Source: an uncultured Pseudorhodobacter sp.
GTDB lineage: Bacteria > Pseudomonadota > Alphaproteobacteria > Rhodobacterales > Rhodobacteraceae
Assembly (NCBI GenBank): GCA_945957495.1
Contig: CAMFLG010000047.1
Span: forward strand, 1 to 11,747
DNA: 11,747 nt
Direction: 5' to 3'
In this document: in pieces, positions 6,355 to 11,747 of the stretch
Layout of the letters: every line of letters starts with the position of its first letter
Numbering within the stretch: position 1 is the first letter of the stretch
Notes under the pieces: model-generated
Seen by the model: only the letters and a program-made list of their open reading frames with translations
Database searches by the model: none
Told to the model about the DNA's origin: nothing
Made by a program: the position numbers and the translations under genes

Positions 6355-8904
6355 TCATTTAGACTTATCCACACGATCTGCCAAGGCCAAATGTGCCGCC
6401 GCCAACCGCGCCAACGGTACACGATAGGGTGAACAAGAGACGTAATCGAACCCGGCCTTGCGGCAAAACGCGATTGATTCGGGGTTGCCGCCATGCTCGC
6501 CACAGATCGAAACCGTCAGGTCCGGCCGGGTCTTGCGCCCGCGTTCGCAGCCGATCAACAGCAACTCGCCAACACCGTCCACGTCCAGCGTGTGGAAGGG
6601 ATCTTCCGGGAAAACCCCCTGCTGAACGTAGGTATTCATAAAGCGGCCGGCATCGTCTCGGCTAAGCCCATAGGTCATTTGCGTCAGGTCATTGGTGCCG
6701 AAAGACAGGAAAGAGGCATGCTGCGCAATCTCTCCGGCCCGCAGCGCCGCCCGTGGCGTTTCCACCATGACCCCAAGCTTGTATTCGAACTCCACGCCGG
6801 TTTTGGTGCGCACAGCCGCCGCAACCGCGTCGATGTGGCTTTTCACCAGTTCGACTTCGCGCTTGGCCGACACCAGCGGGATCATGATTTCGGGCACCAC
6901 CGGCGCACCTTTACGGGCAACCTCGACCGTGGCCTCAAAGATCGCGCGCGCCTGCATGGCGTAAATCTCTGGCAGCACCACCCCCAGCCGAACGCCCCGC
7001 ATCCCCAGCATCGGGTTGAACTCTGCCAAGGCCTCGGCCCGCCGCGTCACCTCGGACAGGGGACGATCCAGCGCCTCGGCCAGTTCCCGCAGGCCCTCGC
7101 GGCTGTGCGGCAGGAATTCGTGCAGGGGCGGATCGAACAAACGGATGCAAACCGGCAGGCCCGCCATGATCTCGAACAACTGTACGAAATCGTTGCGCTG
7201 CATCGGCAGCAGCAAGGCCAGCGCCGCCGCGCGGTCTTTCGAGGTGTCGGCAAAGATCATCTCGCGCATGACGACCAAACGGTCTTCGTCAAAGAACATA
7301 TGCTCGGTCCGGCACAGGCCAATGCCCTGCGCCTCAAACTGCCGCGCGGTTGCCGCATCGGCGGGCGTGTCTGCGTTGGCGCGAATGCCGATATCACGCA
7401 CCGCATCGGCCCAACCCAACAGCTTGCGAAAGGCATCGTCCAGCGCAGGGGCCAGCATTTCCGCAGCCCCCGCCAGCACATCGCCCGTTGTGCCGTCAAC
7501 GGTGATCAGATCGCCCTCGCCAAACACCCGGCCATCGGCGGCGACCAACCGCTTTTCCTTGCTGTCCAGCCGCAGGCCCGAGGCGCCAACGACACAAGGC
7601 ACCCCCAGACCGCGCGCAATCACGGCGGCATGGCTGGTCACACCGCCCCGTTCCGTCAACACACCCACGGCCGAATGCATGCCGCGAATATCCTCGGGCG
7701 CGGTTTCGCGCCGCACCAGAATGCACGGCTCGTCCCGCGCGGCGCTTGCCTGCGCCGCCTGCGAGGAAAACACGATCCGCCCGACGGCGGCTCCGGGGCT
7801 GGCCGCGATTCCCTTGGCAAAAACATCGCGCGCCGCCCGCGTATCTACTTGAGGATGCAGCAATTCCGGCAAAGAGCGCGGCTCGACCCGCAGCACAGCC
7901 TCGTCTTGCGAAATGATGCCGTCATCCGCCATGGCAACCGCAATGCGCAACCCGGCGCGGGCCGAGCGGTTGACTTTCACGGCATCAAGGACGGACAATT
8001 TTCCATCTTCTACGGTGAATTCGATCTGCATTTCTTCGCGCAGTTTGCGGCGGCAGGCGGCGCCGTGGTGGACGAGTTCGGCGAAAATTTCTGGCGCGAT
8101 GTCTTCAAGCGAGGGGCCGCGGCGGTCGCGGGTCAGATACATCGCTTCGGTTTTCTTCAGCGCATCGCGGCCCTGGCTTTGGCCAAGGTAGCGGCCCGTC
8201 ACCTGCGGTTGGCCCGTCACCGGATCGACGAACTGAATGACGCCCGATCCGGAAATGCCCTGCCCAATGCCCTGCGCCATTTCCTGCACGACCAGCCCAA
8301 GCGCCGCATCCACCGGCGCGCCCTTGGCCTGACGCAGCAGCCGGGCCGAGGTGCCTTCCCAGGCGCGGGCCATCGAACGTAACACTTCCGACAGTTGCTT
8401 TGCCGCGTCTTCGGGGAAAGGTTCGTCCATTTCGCGTTCGTAATGCCGTAAGGCGTCGCGGAGCGTGTCGGCGCTTGCCTTGCCAGAATCGAACATATCG
8501 GGATCAAGCCGGGCGACGTGCGTGGCATATCCTTGCACAAACCGAAGGTACAGCGCATCGGCGGCCTCACGGCCATGGCTGGCCGTCAACCGCGCGTGCA
8601 TGGCCGCATTCATGCCGATGTTCAGCACCGTGCCCGGGCCGCCCCAGTTCGGATCGGCGGGCGAGGGGCGGACGGAGATCAGGGGGGTGGGGCCGAAATG
8701 GGCGAGGATTTCCTGCACATGCACCGGATGGCCTGCGGCAATGGCGCGGACGGTGGCGGCGGGAAGCGCCACGGTTTCGGGCACGGGCAGGTCAAGCCGG
8801 ATCAGCCGTTGCAGGCATTTCGCCCGCCAACCATGCGCAATCGTTTGAATATCCGCAGACGGGGTGATTTCGGTGAATTCGGGAAGAAGGGCGGTTTTCT
8901 GCAC
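6355..8904 (-). CDS. ppdK: Pyruvate, phosphate dikinase-like protein with divergent nucleotide-binding domain
   Basis: 849 aa from GTG at 8904 (AGGT six bases upstream); the canonical Clostridium symbiosum enzyme has 874. PPDK interconverts pyruvate, ATP and Pi with PEP, AMP and PPi. Intact: the swivelling phosphohistidine domain, LTERGGVTSHAAVIARG with His425, and the whole PEP/pyruvate barrel, namely CRTEHMF with Arg532, RLFDPPLHEFLP with Arg588, NPMLGMRG (630-637), VETPRA with Glu715, FGTNDLTQM with Asn738/Asp739, and ICGEHGG with Cys801. Divergent: the N-terminal ATP-grasp domain. The GGKG loop reads HGWR (Trp26 where Lys is expected), the S-G-A-R-x-S-M-P loop after Arg79 is replaced, Asp321 aligns with Gln293, and QTR aligns with DAV (307-309). 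It could be an active enzyme with altered nucleotide use, or a PEP-binding paralogue. The open frame continues upstream to 9090 across the glyS terminator, so that part is not coding. Confidence 0.85.
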   Translation of the reverse strand: MQKTALLPEFTEITPSADIQTIAHGWRAKCLQRLIRLDLPVPETVALPAATVRAIAAGHPVHVQEILAHFGPTPLISVRPSPADPNWGGPGTVLNIGMNAAMHARLTASHGREAADALYLRFVQGYATHVARLDPDMFDSGKASADTLRDALRHYEREMDEPFPEDAAKQLSEVLRSMARAWEGTSARLLRQAKGAPVDAALGLVVQEMAQGIGQGISGSGVIQFVDPVTGQPQVTGRYLGQSQGRDALKKTEAMYLTRDRRGPSLEDIAPEIFAELVHHGAACRRKLREEMQIEFTVEDGKLSVLDAVKVNRSARAGLRIAVAMADDGIISQDEAVLRVEPRSLPELLHPQVDTRAARDVFAKGIAASPGAAVGRIVFSSQAAQASAARDEPCILVRRETAPEDIRGMHSAVGVLTERGGVTSHAAVIARGLGVPCVVGASGLRLDSKEKRLVAADGRVFGEGDLITVDGTTGDVLAGAAEMLAPALDDAFRKLLGWADAVRDIGIRANADTPADAATARQFEAQGIGLCRTEHMFFDEDRLVVMREMIFADTSKDRAAALALLLPMQRNDFVQLFEIMAGLPVCIRLFDPPLHEFLPHSREGLRELAEALDRPLSEVTRRAEALAEFNPMLGMRGVRLGVVLPEIYAMQARAIFEATVEVARKGAPVVPEIMIPLVSAKREVELVKSHIDAVAAAVRTKTGVEFEYKLGVMVETPRAALRAGEIAQHASFLSFGTNDLTQMTYGLSRDDAGRFMNTYVQQGVFPEDPFHTLDVDGVGELLLIGCERGRKTRPDLTVSICGEHGGNPESIAFCRKAGFDYVSCSPYRVPLARLAAAHLALADRVDKSK

Positions 8905-8910
8905 TGCGGC

Positions 8911-8914
8911 ACCT
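8911..8914 (-). promoter_or_regulatory. Ribosome binding site deciding the GTG start of the PPDK-like gene
   Basis: On the minus strand ACAGGT ends six bases before GTG at 8904. No ATG in the open frame upstream has comparable support, and homologous sequence begins only after this point. Confidence 0.6.
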
Positions 8915-8929
8915 GTTTTATGCGGGTGC

Positions 8930-8957
8930 AGGATACACCCTGAGGGCCGTGGCGCAA
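8930..8957 (-). promoter_or_regulatory. Putative sigma-70-type promoter of the PPDK-like gene
   Basis: On the minus strand TTGCGC (8952-8957) and TATCCT (8930-8935) are 16 bp apart. This would place transcription start near 8923, about 20 bases before the GTG and close to the ribosome binding site. The match is partial (TTG of the -35; TAT..T of the -10), so this is a proposal by eye. It lies between the repeat array and the gene, as a regulated promoter would. Confidence 0.4.
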
Positions 8958-8969
8958 GCGTTGTGGCGG

Positions 8970-9025
8970 GTATGTTTCGCGTATGCCTGACGTATGCCGG
9001 AACGTATGCCTGACGTGCATACGTT
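8970..9025. repeat. Helically phased GTATG repeat array
   Basis: GTATG starts at 8970, 8981, 8992 and 9004, giving steps of 11, 11 and 12 bp; the last three copies are the longer CGTATGCC. An inverted copy GCATACG at 9017-9023 pairs with the fourth to give AACGTATGC / GCATACGTT arms (9001-9009, 9017-9025) around a seven-base loop. The spacing of about one helical turn would place all copies on one DNA face, some 45-100 bp upstream of the proposed start of transcription. That is a usual place for activator binding. The repeats are too short and close to be CRISPR. Confidence 0.6.
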
Positions 9026-9051
9026 GAAAAAGGGGGGGCTGTCTGCCCCCC
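9026..9051 (-). terminator. Intrinsic terminator of glyS
   Basis: On the minus strand GGGGGGC (9051-9045), loop AGACA, GCCCCCC (9039-9033) form a 7-bp all-G/C stem followed, after one C, by TTTTT (9031-9027). It lies 63 bp past the glyS stop and before the PPDK-like promoter region, so it should end the glycyl-tRNA synthetase transcript. Confidence 0.8.
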
Positions 9052-9053
9052 TC

Positions 9054-9107
9054 GCCCTTCGGGCTTACCCCCCGAGGATATTTTCGCCAATGTGAAAGGA
9101 CAGTCGG
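9054..9107. repeat. Second hairpin and CCCCCCGAGGATATTTT motif, probable Rhodobacterales intergenic module
   Basis: Next to the terminator are a small hairpin GCCC-TTC-GGGC (9054-9064), then C6 (9068-9073) running into GAGGATATTTTCGCCAATGTG. From memory, the order G-run hairpin, GGCC/GGGC mini-hairpin, then CCCC(G)AGGATATTT and a purine-rich tail recurs after many genes in Rhodobacterales genomes. Only one copy is in this window, so the repeat status rests on recall. The C6 corresponds to a second G6 in the minus-strand RNA that could compete for the terminator C-run. Confidence 0.45.
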
Positions 9108-9114
9108 GGCAGCC

Positions 9115-11388
9115 CTAGCCGTCGATCTTGGTCAGGTCGGCCACGCCAGAGCAGATGGCGCGGATGCGGTGCAGCAGGTTCAAGCGGTTGCGGCGGATCA
9201 CCGGATTGTCGCTATTGACCTGCACGGCGGTGAAGAAGGCGTCGATGGGCGCGCGCAAGGTGGCCATCGCGGCCATGGCGGCGGCGAAATCCTCCGCCGC
9301 CATCGCCGGGGTGATCGCGGCCTCGGCCGTATCCAGCGCCGCGAAGAGGGCGCGTTCGGCCTCCGTCTCGGCAAACTTCACATCGGCGCCGAAGGAATAT
9401 TCCACGCCGTCCTTGGTTTCCGCCTGCGTCAGGATGGTGTTGGCGCGTTTGAAGCCTTGCAGCAGGTTCGGGCCGTCTTCAGTTTTCAGGAAGGCCGCCA
9501 GCGCCTCTGCCCGTTTGACCAACAGGGTCAGGTCATCATTGCCGGGCATGGCAAGGCAGGCGTCGATGATATCGTGACGGATGCCCTGGTCTTTCAGGAA
9601 TACTTTCAGGCGGTCGTGGAAGAAGGAGAGGAGGTCTTTTGCTTTCGGATACTCCGGTTGATCCTCAATCCGCATTGATGCGACTATCTCTGCCACCTTC
9701 TGCTTTAGTGCGACTGGATCGTTCAAGAACGGATTAGCGTCCTTGAAGGCTCGAATTTCGTTGGCACGAACGTCGTTGACATTGATTCCGGCAGCGTCCG
9801 CATAGTCGTGACGAAGTTCCCCCAGACTCGGGCCACCAATGAGCTTCTCGGTGTCGAGCAAATGAAATGCGATCCGGACGAGCAAAACGTCGAATAGGCC
9901 AACCCGCACGCCATTCCCCCATACCAACCGAATAACCCCCAGCGCCGCGCGGCGGAGCGCAAAGGGGTCTTTCGATCCCGTGGGCTTTTCGTCAATCGCC
10001 CAGAAGCCGGTCAGTGTGTCGATCTTGTCGGCCAGTGCCACGGCGACGGAAACCGGCTCGGTCGGGACGGCATCGGTCGGGCCTAAGGGCGAATAGTGGT
10101 CGCGGGCGGCCAGCGCCACCGCTTCGTGCAGGCCTGCGGCGCGGGCGTAGTACATGCCCATCAGGCCCTGCAATTCGGGGAATTCACCGACCATGGCAGA
10201 GCGCAGGTCGGCCTTGGCCAGCCGCGCCGCCTGTTCGGCCAGATCAGCATCAGCGCCGACCAAGGGGGCGATTTCGCGGGCAAGGGCCGCGATGCGGGCG
10301 ATGCGGTCGGCCTGAGAACCCAATTTGTTGTGGAAGGTTACGGATTTCAGGCCATCCAGCCATTCGGTCATGCCCGCCTTGGCCACACGCAGATCGTTTT
10401 CCCAGAAGAATTTCGCATCCGACAGACGTGCTGTCAGCACCTTTTGGTTGCCGGTAAGGATGGTCGCGCCGTGATCGGCGGGTTCGGTGTTGGCGACGGT
10501 GACAAAGCCCTCAATTCGGCCGGTGCGCGGATTTTTCACCGAGAAGAATTTCTGATGTTCCTTCATCGAGGTTTGCAGAACCTCGGGCGGCAGATCGAGG
10601 AAGGCAGCACCGATGCGGCCCATCAGCGGCACCGGCCATTCGACAAGGCCCGCCACTTCGGTCAGCAGGCCATTGTCGGGCACCACCTCCATCCCGGCGG
10701 CGAAGGCGAGGTTTTGCGCGCCCTGCCAGATGGCGGCCTCACGTTCGGCGGAATCCAGCACGACATGGGCGCGTTTCAGTTTGACGGCGTAGTCATCAAA
10801 GCCATGCACGGCAAAGCGGCCCGCGCCCAGGAAACGGTGGCCGTCAGTGGTGTTGCCAGACTGGATGCCGTCAACATTCACAGGCACGACATGCGCGCCG
10901 GATTCGTCGGACAGAAGGCACAGGATCGAATGCAGCGGGCGCACCCAGCGCAAAGACCCCGCGCCCCAGCGCATGGATTTCGGCCAGGGGAAGTTGCGGA
11001 TGGTGGATTCCAGCACCTCGGCAATGCTCGCCGGGGCCGCGCGACCGGGCTTTTCGATCACGGCGTAAAGGGTTGCGCCCTTTTTGTCGGCGCGGCGTTC
11101 CAGCTGATCCAGCGTCAGGCCGGTAGAGCGCAAGAAGCCCTCAATCGCGGCGGGCGGAGCGCTGGCGCTGGGGCCTTTGCGTTCTTCCTTGACCGCGCGG
11201 CTTTCGCCCGAAAGGCCCTCAACCGACAGCACCAGACGGCGCGGCGTGGAAAAGGCCCCGGCGCTGGCATAGGTCAGGCCTGCGTCAACCAGACCGTTGG
11301 TGATCAGGGATTTCAGGTCTTCGCGGGCGCGGGCTTGCATCCGGGCCGGGATTTCCTCGGAAAACAGTTCGATCAGCAGGTCGGCCAT
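9115..11388 (-). CDS. glyS: Glycyl-tRNA synthetase beta subunit GlyS
   Basis: 757 aa, longer than E. coli GlyS (689). Beta subunit of the alpha2beta2 bacterial glycyl-tRNA synthetase; it provides tRNA binding to the catalytic GlyQ subunit, whose gene should lie beyond the right edge. Motifs in order: MADLLIELFSEEIPARM (1-17), STPRRL (47-52), KGPS (71-74), FPWPKSMRWG (133-142), RWVRPLHSI (147-155), the TSMKEHQKFF block (273-282), RLSDAKFFWENDL (321-333), the FHNKLGSQADR block (352-362), MVGEFPELQGLMGMYYA (399-415), KIDTLTGFW (455-463), GSKDPFALRRAALG (471-484), and the C-terminal anticodon-binding domain. Residues about 490-587 are an insert relative to E. coli, coded by DNA of lower GC. CGGAG lies six bases before the ATG, and the upstream gene's TAA directly abuts it, which points to coupling. 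Confidence 0.97.
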   Translation of the reverse strand: MADLLIELFSEEIPARMQARAREDLKSLITNGLVDAGLTYASAGAFSTPRRLVLSVEGLSGESRAVKEERKGPSASAPPAAIEGFLRSTGLTLDQLERRADKKGATLYAVIEKPGRAAPASIAEVLESTIRNFPWPKSMRWGAGSLRWVRPLHSILCLLSDESGAHVVPVNVDGIQSGNTTDGHRFLGAGRFAVHGFDDYAVKLKRAHVVLDSAEREAAIWQGAQNLAFAAGMEVVPDNGLLTEVAGLVEWPVPLMGRIGAAFLDLPPEVLQTSMKEHQKFFSVKNPRTGRIEGFVTVANTEPADHGATILTGNQKVLTARLSDAKFFWENDLRVAKAGMTEWLDGLKSVTFHNKLGSQADRIARIAALAREIAPLVGADADLAEQAARLAKADLRSAMVGEFPELQGLMGMYYARAAGLHEAVALAARDHYSPLGPTDAVPTEPVSVAVALADKIDTLTGFWAIDEKPTGSKDPFALRRAALGVIRLVWGNGVRVGLFDVLLVRIAFHLLDTEKLIGGPSLGELRHDYADAAGINVNDVRANEIRAFKDANPFLNDPVALKQKVAEIVASMRIEDQPEYPKAKDLLSFFHDRLKVFLKDQGIRHDIIDACLAMPGNDDLTLLVKRAEALAAFLKTEDGPNLLQGFKRANTILTQAETKDGVEYSFGADVKFAETEAERALFAALDTAEAAITPAMAAEDFAAAMAAMATLRAPIDAFFTAVQVNSDNPVIRRNRLNLLHRIRAICSGVADLTKIDG
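9601..9900 (-). other. Lower-GC segment within glyS
   Basis: A hand count gives about 53% GC over these 300 bases, against 60% in 9541-9600 and 70% in 10021-10080. It codes for residues about 497-596, which cover the stretch with no counterpart in E. coli GlyS (LLVRIAFHLLDTEK through EDQPEYPKAKD). The frame is intact. It may be an acquired or recombined insert, or simply a weakly constrained loop; codon use shifts toward A/T at third positions. Confidence 0.45.
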
Positions 11389-11747
11389 TTATTGCTCCGC
11401 ATCTGGAGAAAGTTGATGCCAGGCATAGGCCCGGCCATCGGGAAACACCGCGACGACGCGGTCGATTGAGGGGGCGATGTTGGCTTGGCTAAGGAAGGCA
11501 ATCGCCTCGCCCGATTGCAGCGCGGCACCGATGGCGGCGGCGTCAAAGCAATCGAACCAGCTTGGCCCGTTCAGCGGCGTGGGGGTATCATACACCTTGT
11601 AGGTCTCGGTCAGCATGGCCTGGCTCATCGGCGTGTGGAAACAGGCGCGGAACCGCAACGGGGAGGAAGTGGCGTCGATGCCCTGCACATTGTCGGCCAG
11701 AATGGGTTCGGGCTGGCCGGTTTCCAACAGGGTCAGGTCAATTTCGG
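11389..11747 (-). CDS. DUF6446-like protein (C-terminal part, cut by right edge)
   Basis: The frame is open to the right edge; 118 residues are visible from EIDLTLLETGQPEPILADN to YAWHQLSPDAEQ. No enzyme motif is recognised. I recall a Rhodobacteraceae family of unknown function (DUF6446) with the same blocks: EPILADN.QGIDA.SSP.RFRACF.TPMSQAMLTETY, GPSWFDCFDAAAIG.AL..GEAIAF, IDRVVAV.PDGRAYAWHQ. In that family an N-terminal membrane segment usually precedes this part, outside this window. Two cysteines are visible (RACF, DCFD). The TAA stop directly abuts the glyS ATG, and the glyS ribosome binding site lies within its last codons, so it is co-translated with glyS. In relatives it appears to sit between glyQ and glyS, but that is from memory. 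Function unknown. Confidence 0.65.
   Translation of the reverse strand, partial: EIDLTLLETGQPEPILADNVQGIDATSSPLRFRACFHTPMSQAMLTETYKVYDTPTPLNGPSWFDCFDAAAIGAALQSGEAIAFLSQANIAPSIDRVVAVFPDGRAYAWHQLSPDAEQ
11395..11399 (-). promoter_or_regulatory. glyS ribosome binding site inside the upstream gene
   Basis: CGGAG on the minus strand lies six bases before the glyS ATG, within the final codons of the DUF6446-like gene. It fixes the glyS start and implies that both proteins are made from one message. Confidence 0.7.

Noticed and set aside
6493..8382. Long open frame of 629 codons on the plus strand
   Set aside because: It is the mirror of the PPDK-like gene, whose motifs are unmistakable. The plus-strand product is rich in His, Arg and Gln with no domain, as expected from a high-GC shadow frame.
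8970..9025. GTATGCC repeats as a CRISPR or replication iteron array
   Set aside because: Units of 5-8 bases at 11-12 bp are far too short for CRISPR, and there is no replication gene or AT-rich region nearby.
8905..9090. N-terminal extension of the PPDK-like frame
   Set aside because: It would place coding sequence over the glyS terminator, the repeat array and the proposed promoter, and the residues do not resemble the family. The GTG at 8904 has a ribosome binding site.
10096..11469. Open frame of 457 codons on the plus strand
   Set aside because: It is antisense to glyS and its composition is that of a shadow; no start signal or domain is seen.

Overview
The window reads as ordinary core chromosome of a Rhodobacteraceae-type alphaproteobacterium. 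The supports are high GC with strong third-position G/C bias, the family-specific forms of FolB (with an extra C-terminal domain), FolP (with an N-terminal extension) and the PPDK-like protein, and a terminator module of a kind I recall from many Rhodobacterales intergenic regions. Genus cannot be fixed from the sequence. No tRNA, rRNA, CRISPR array, transposase or phage gene was seen. All gene calls come from reading motifs by eye; no database was searched.

Layout, left to right. Positions 2-592 (+) hold the C-terminal part of an M20 amidohydrolase of the AbgB type, cut by the left edge. Everything after it is on the minus strand, so transcription runs right to left. At the right edge is the C-terminal part of a small DUF6446-like protein (11389-11747). 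It is directly joined to glyS (9115-11388), the beta subunit of tetrameric glycyl-tRNA synthetase. Next comes a 210-bp intergenic region (8905-9114) with a terminator module for glyS, a helically phased GTATG repeat array and a plausible promoter. It precedes a pyruvate phosphate dikinase-like gene (6355-8904). A 197-bp gap (6158-6354) with a perfect 9+9 bp dyad precedes a secreted SleB-type cell wall hydrolase (5456-6157). After 107 bp carrying a hairpin comes a tight cluster: folB (4440-5348), folP (3384-4394), glmM (2044-3387) and an aldehyde dehydrogenase (595-1995). The dehydrogenase ends 2 bp from the convergent M20 gene.

How the genes work together. FolB and FolP are two steps of dihydrofolate synthesis (dihydroneopterin cleavage; pterin plus p-aminobenzoate condensation). 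The M20 protein resembles a p-aminobenzoyl-glutamate hydrolase subunit, so the p-aminobenzoate link to FolP is suggestive but unproven. GlmM makes glucosamine-1-phosphate for peptidoglycan and LPS, and SleB trims peptidoglycan. FolP and GlmM are probably translationally coupled (ATGA overlap). The DUF6446-like protein and GlyS are joined as TAA-ATG with no gap.

No wholly new multi-gene system is evident. The points most worth a second look are: the PPDK-like protein, whose PEP and swivel domains are intact but whose ATP-grasp domain lacks many ATP-contacting residues; the extra FolB domain, which looks to me like a decayed amino-acid-kinase fold; a lower-GC insert of about 90 residues inside GlyS; and three DNA structures (phased repeats, dyad, folB leader hairpin).
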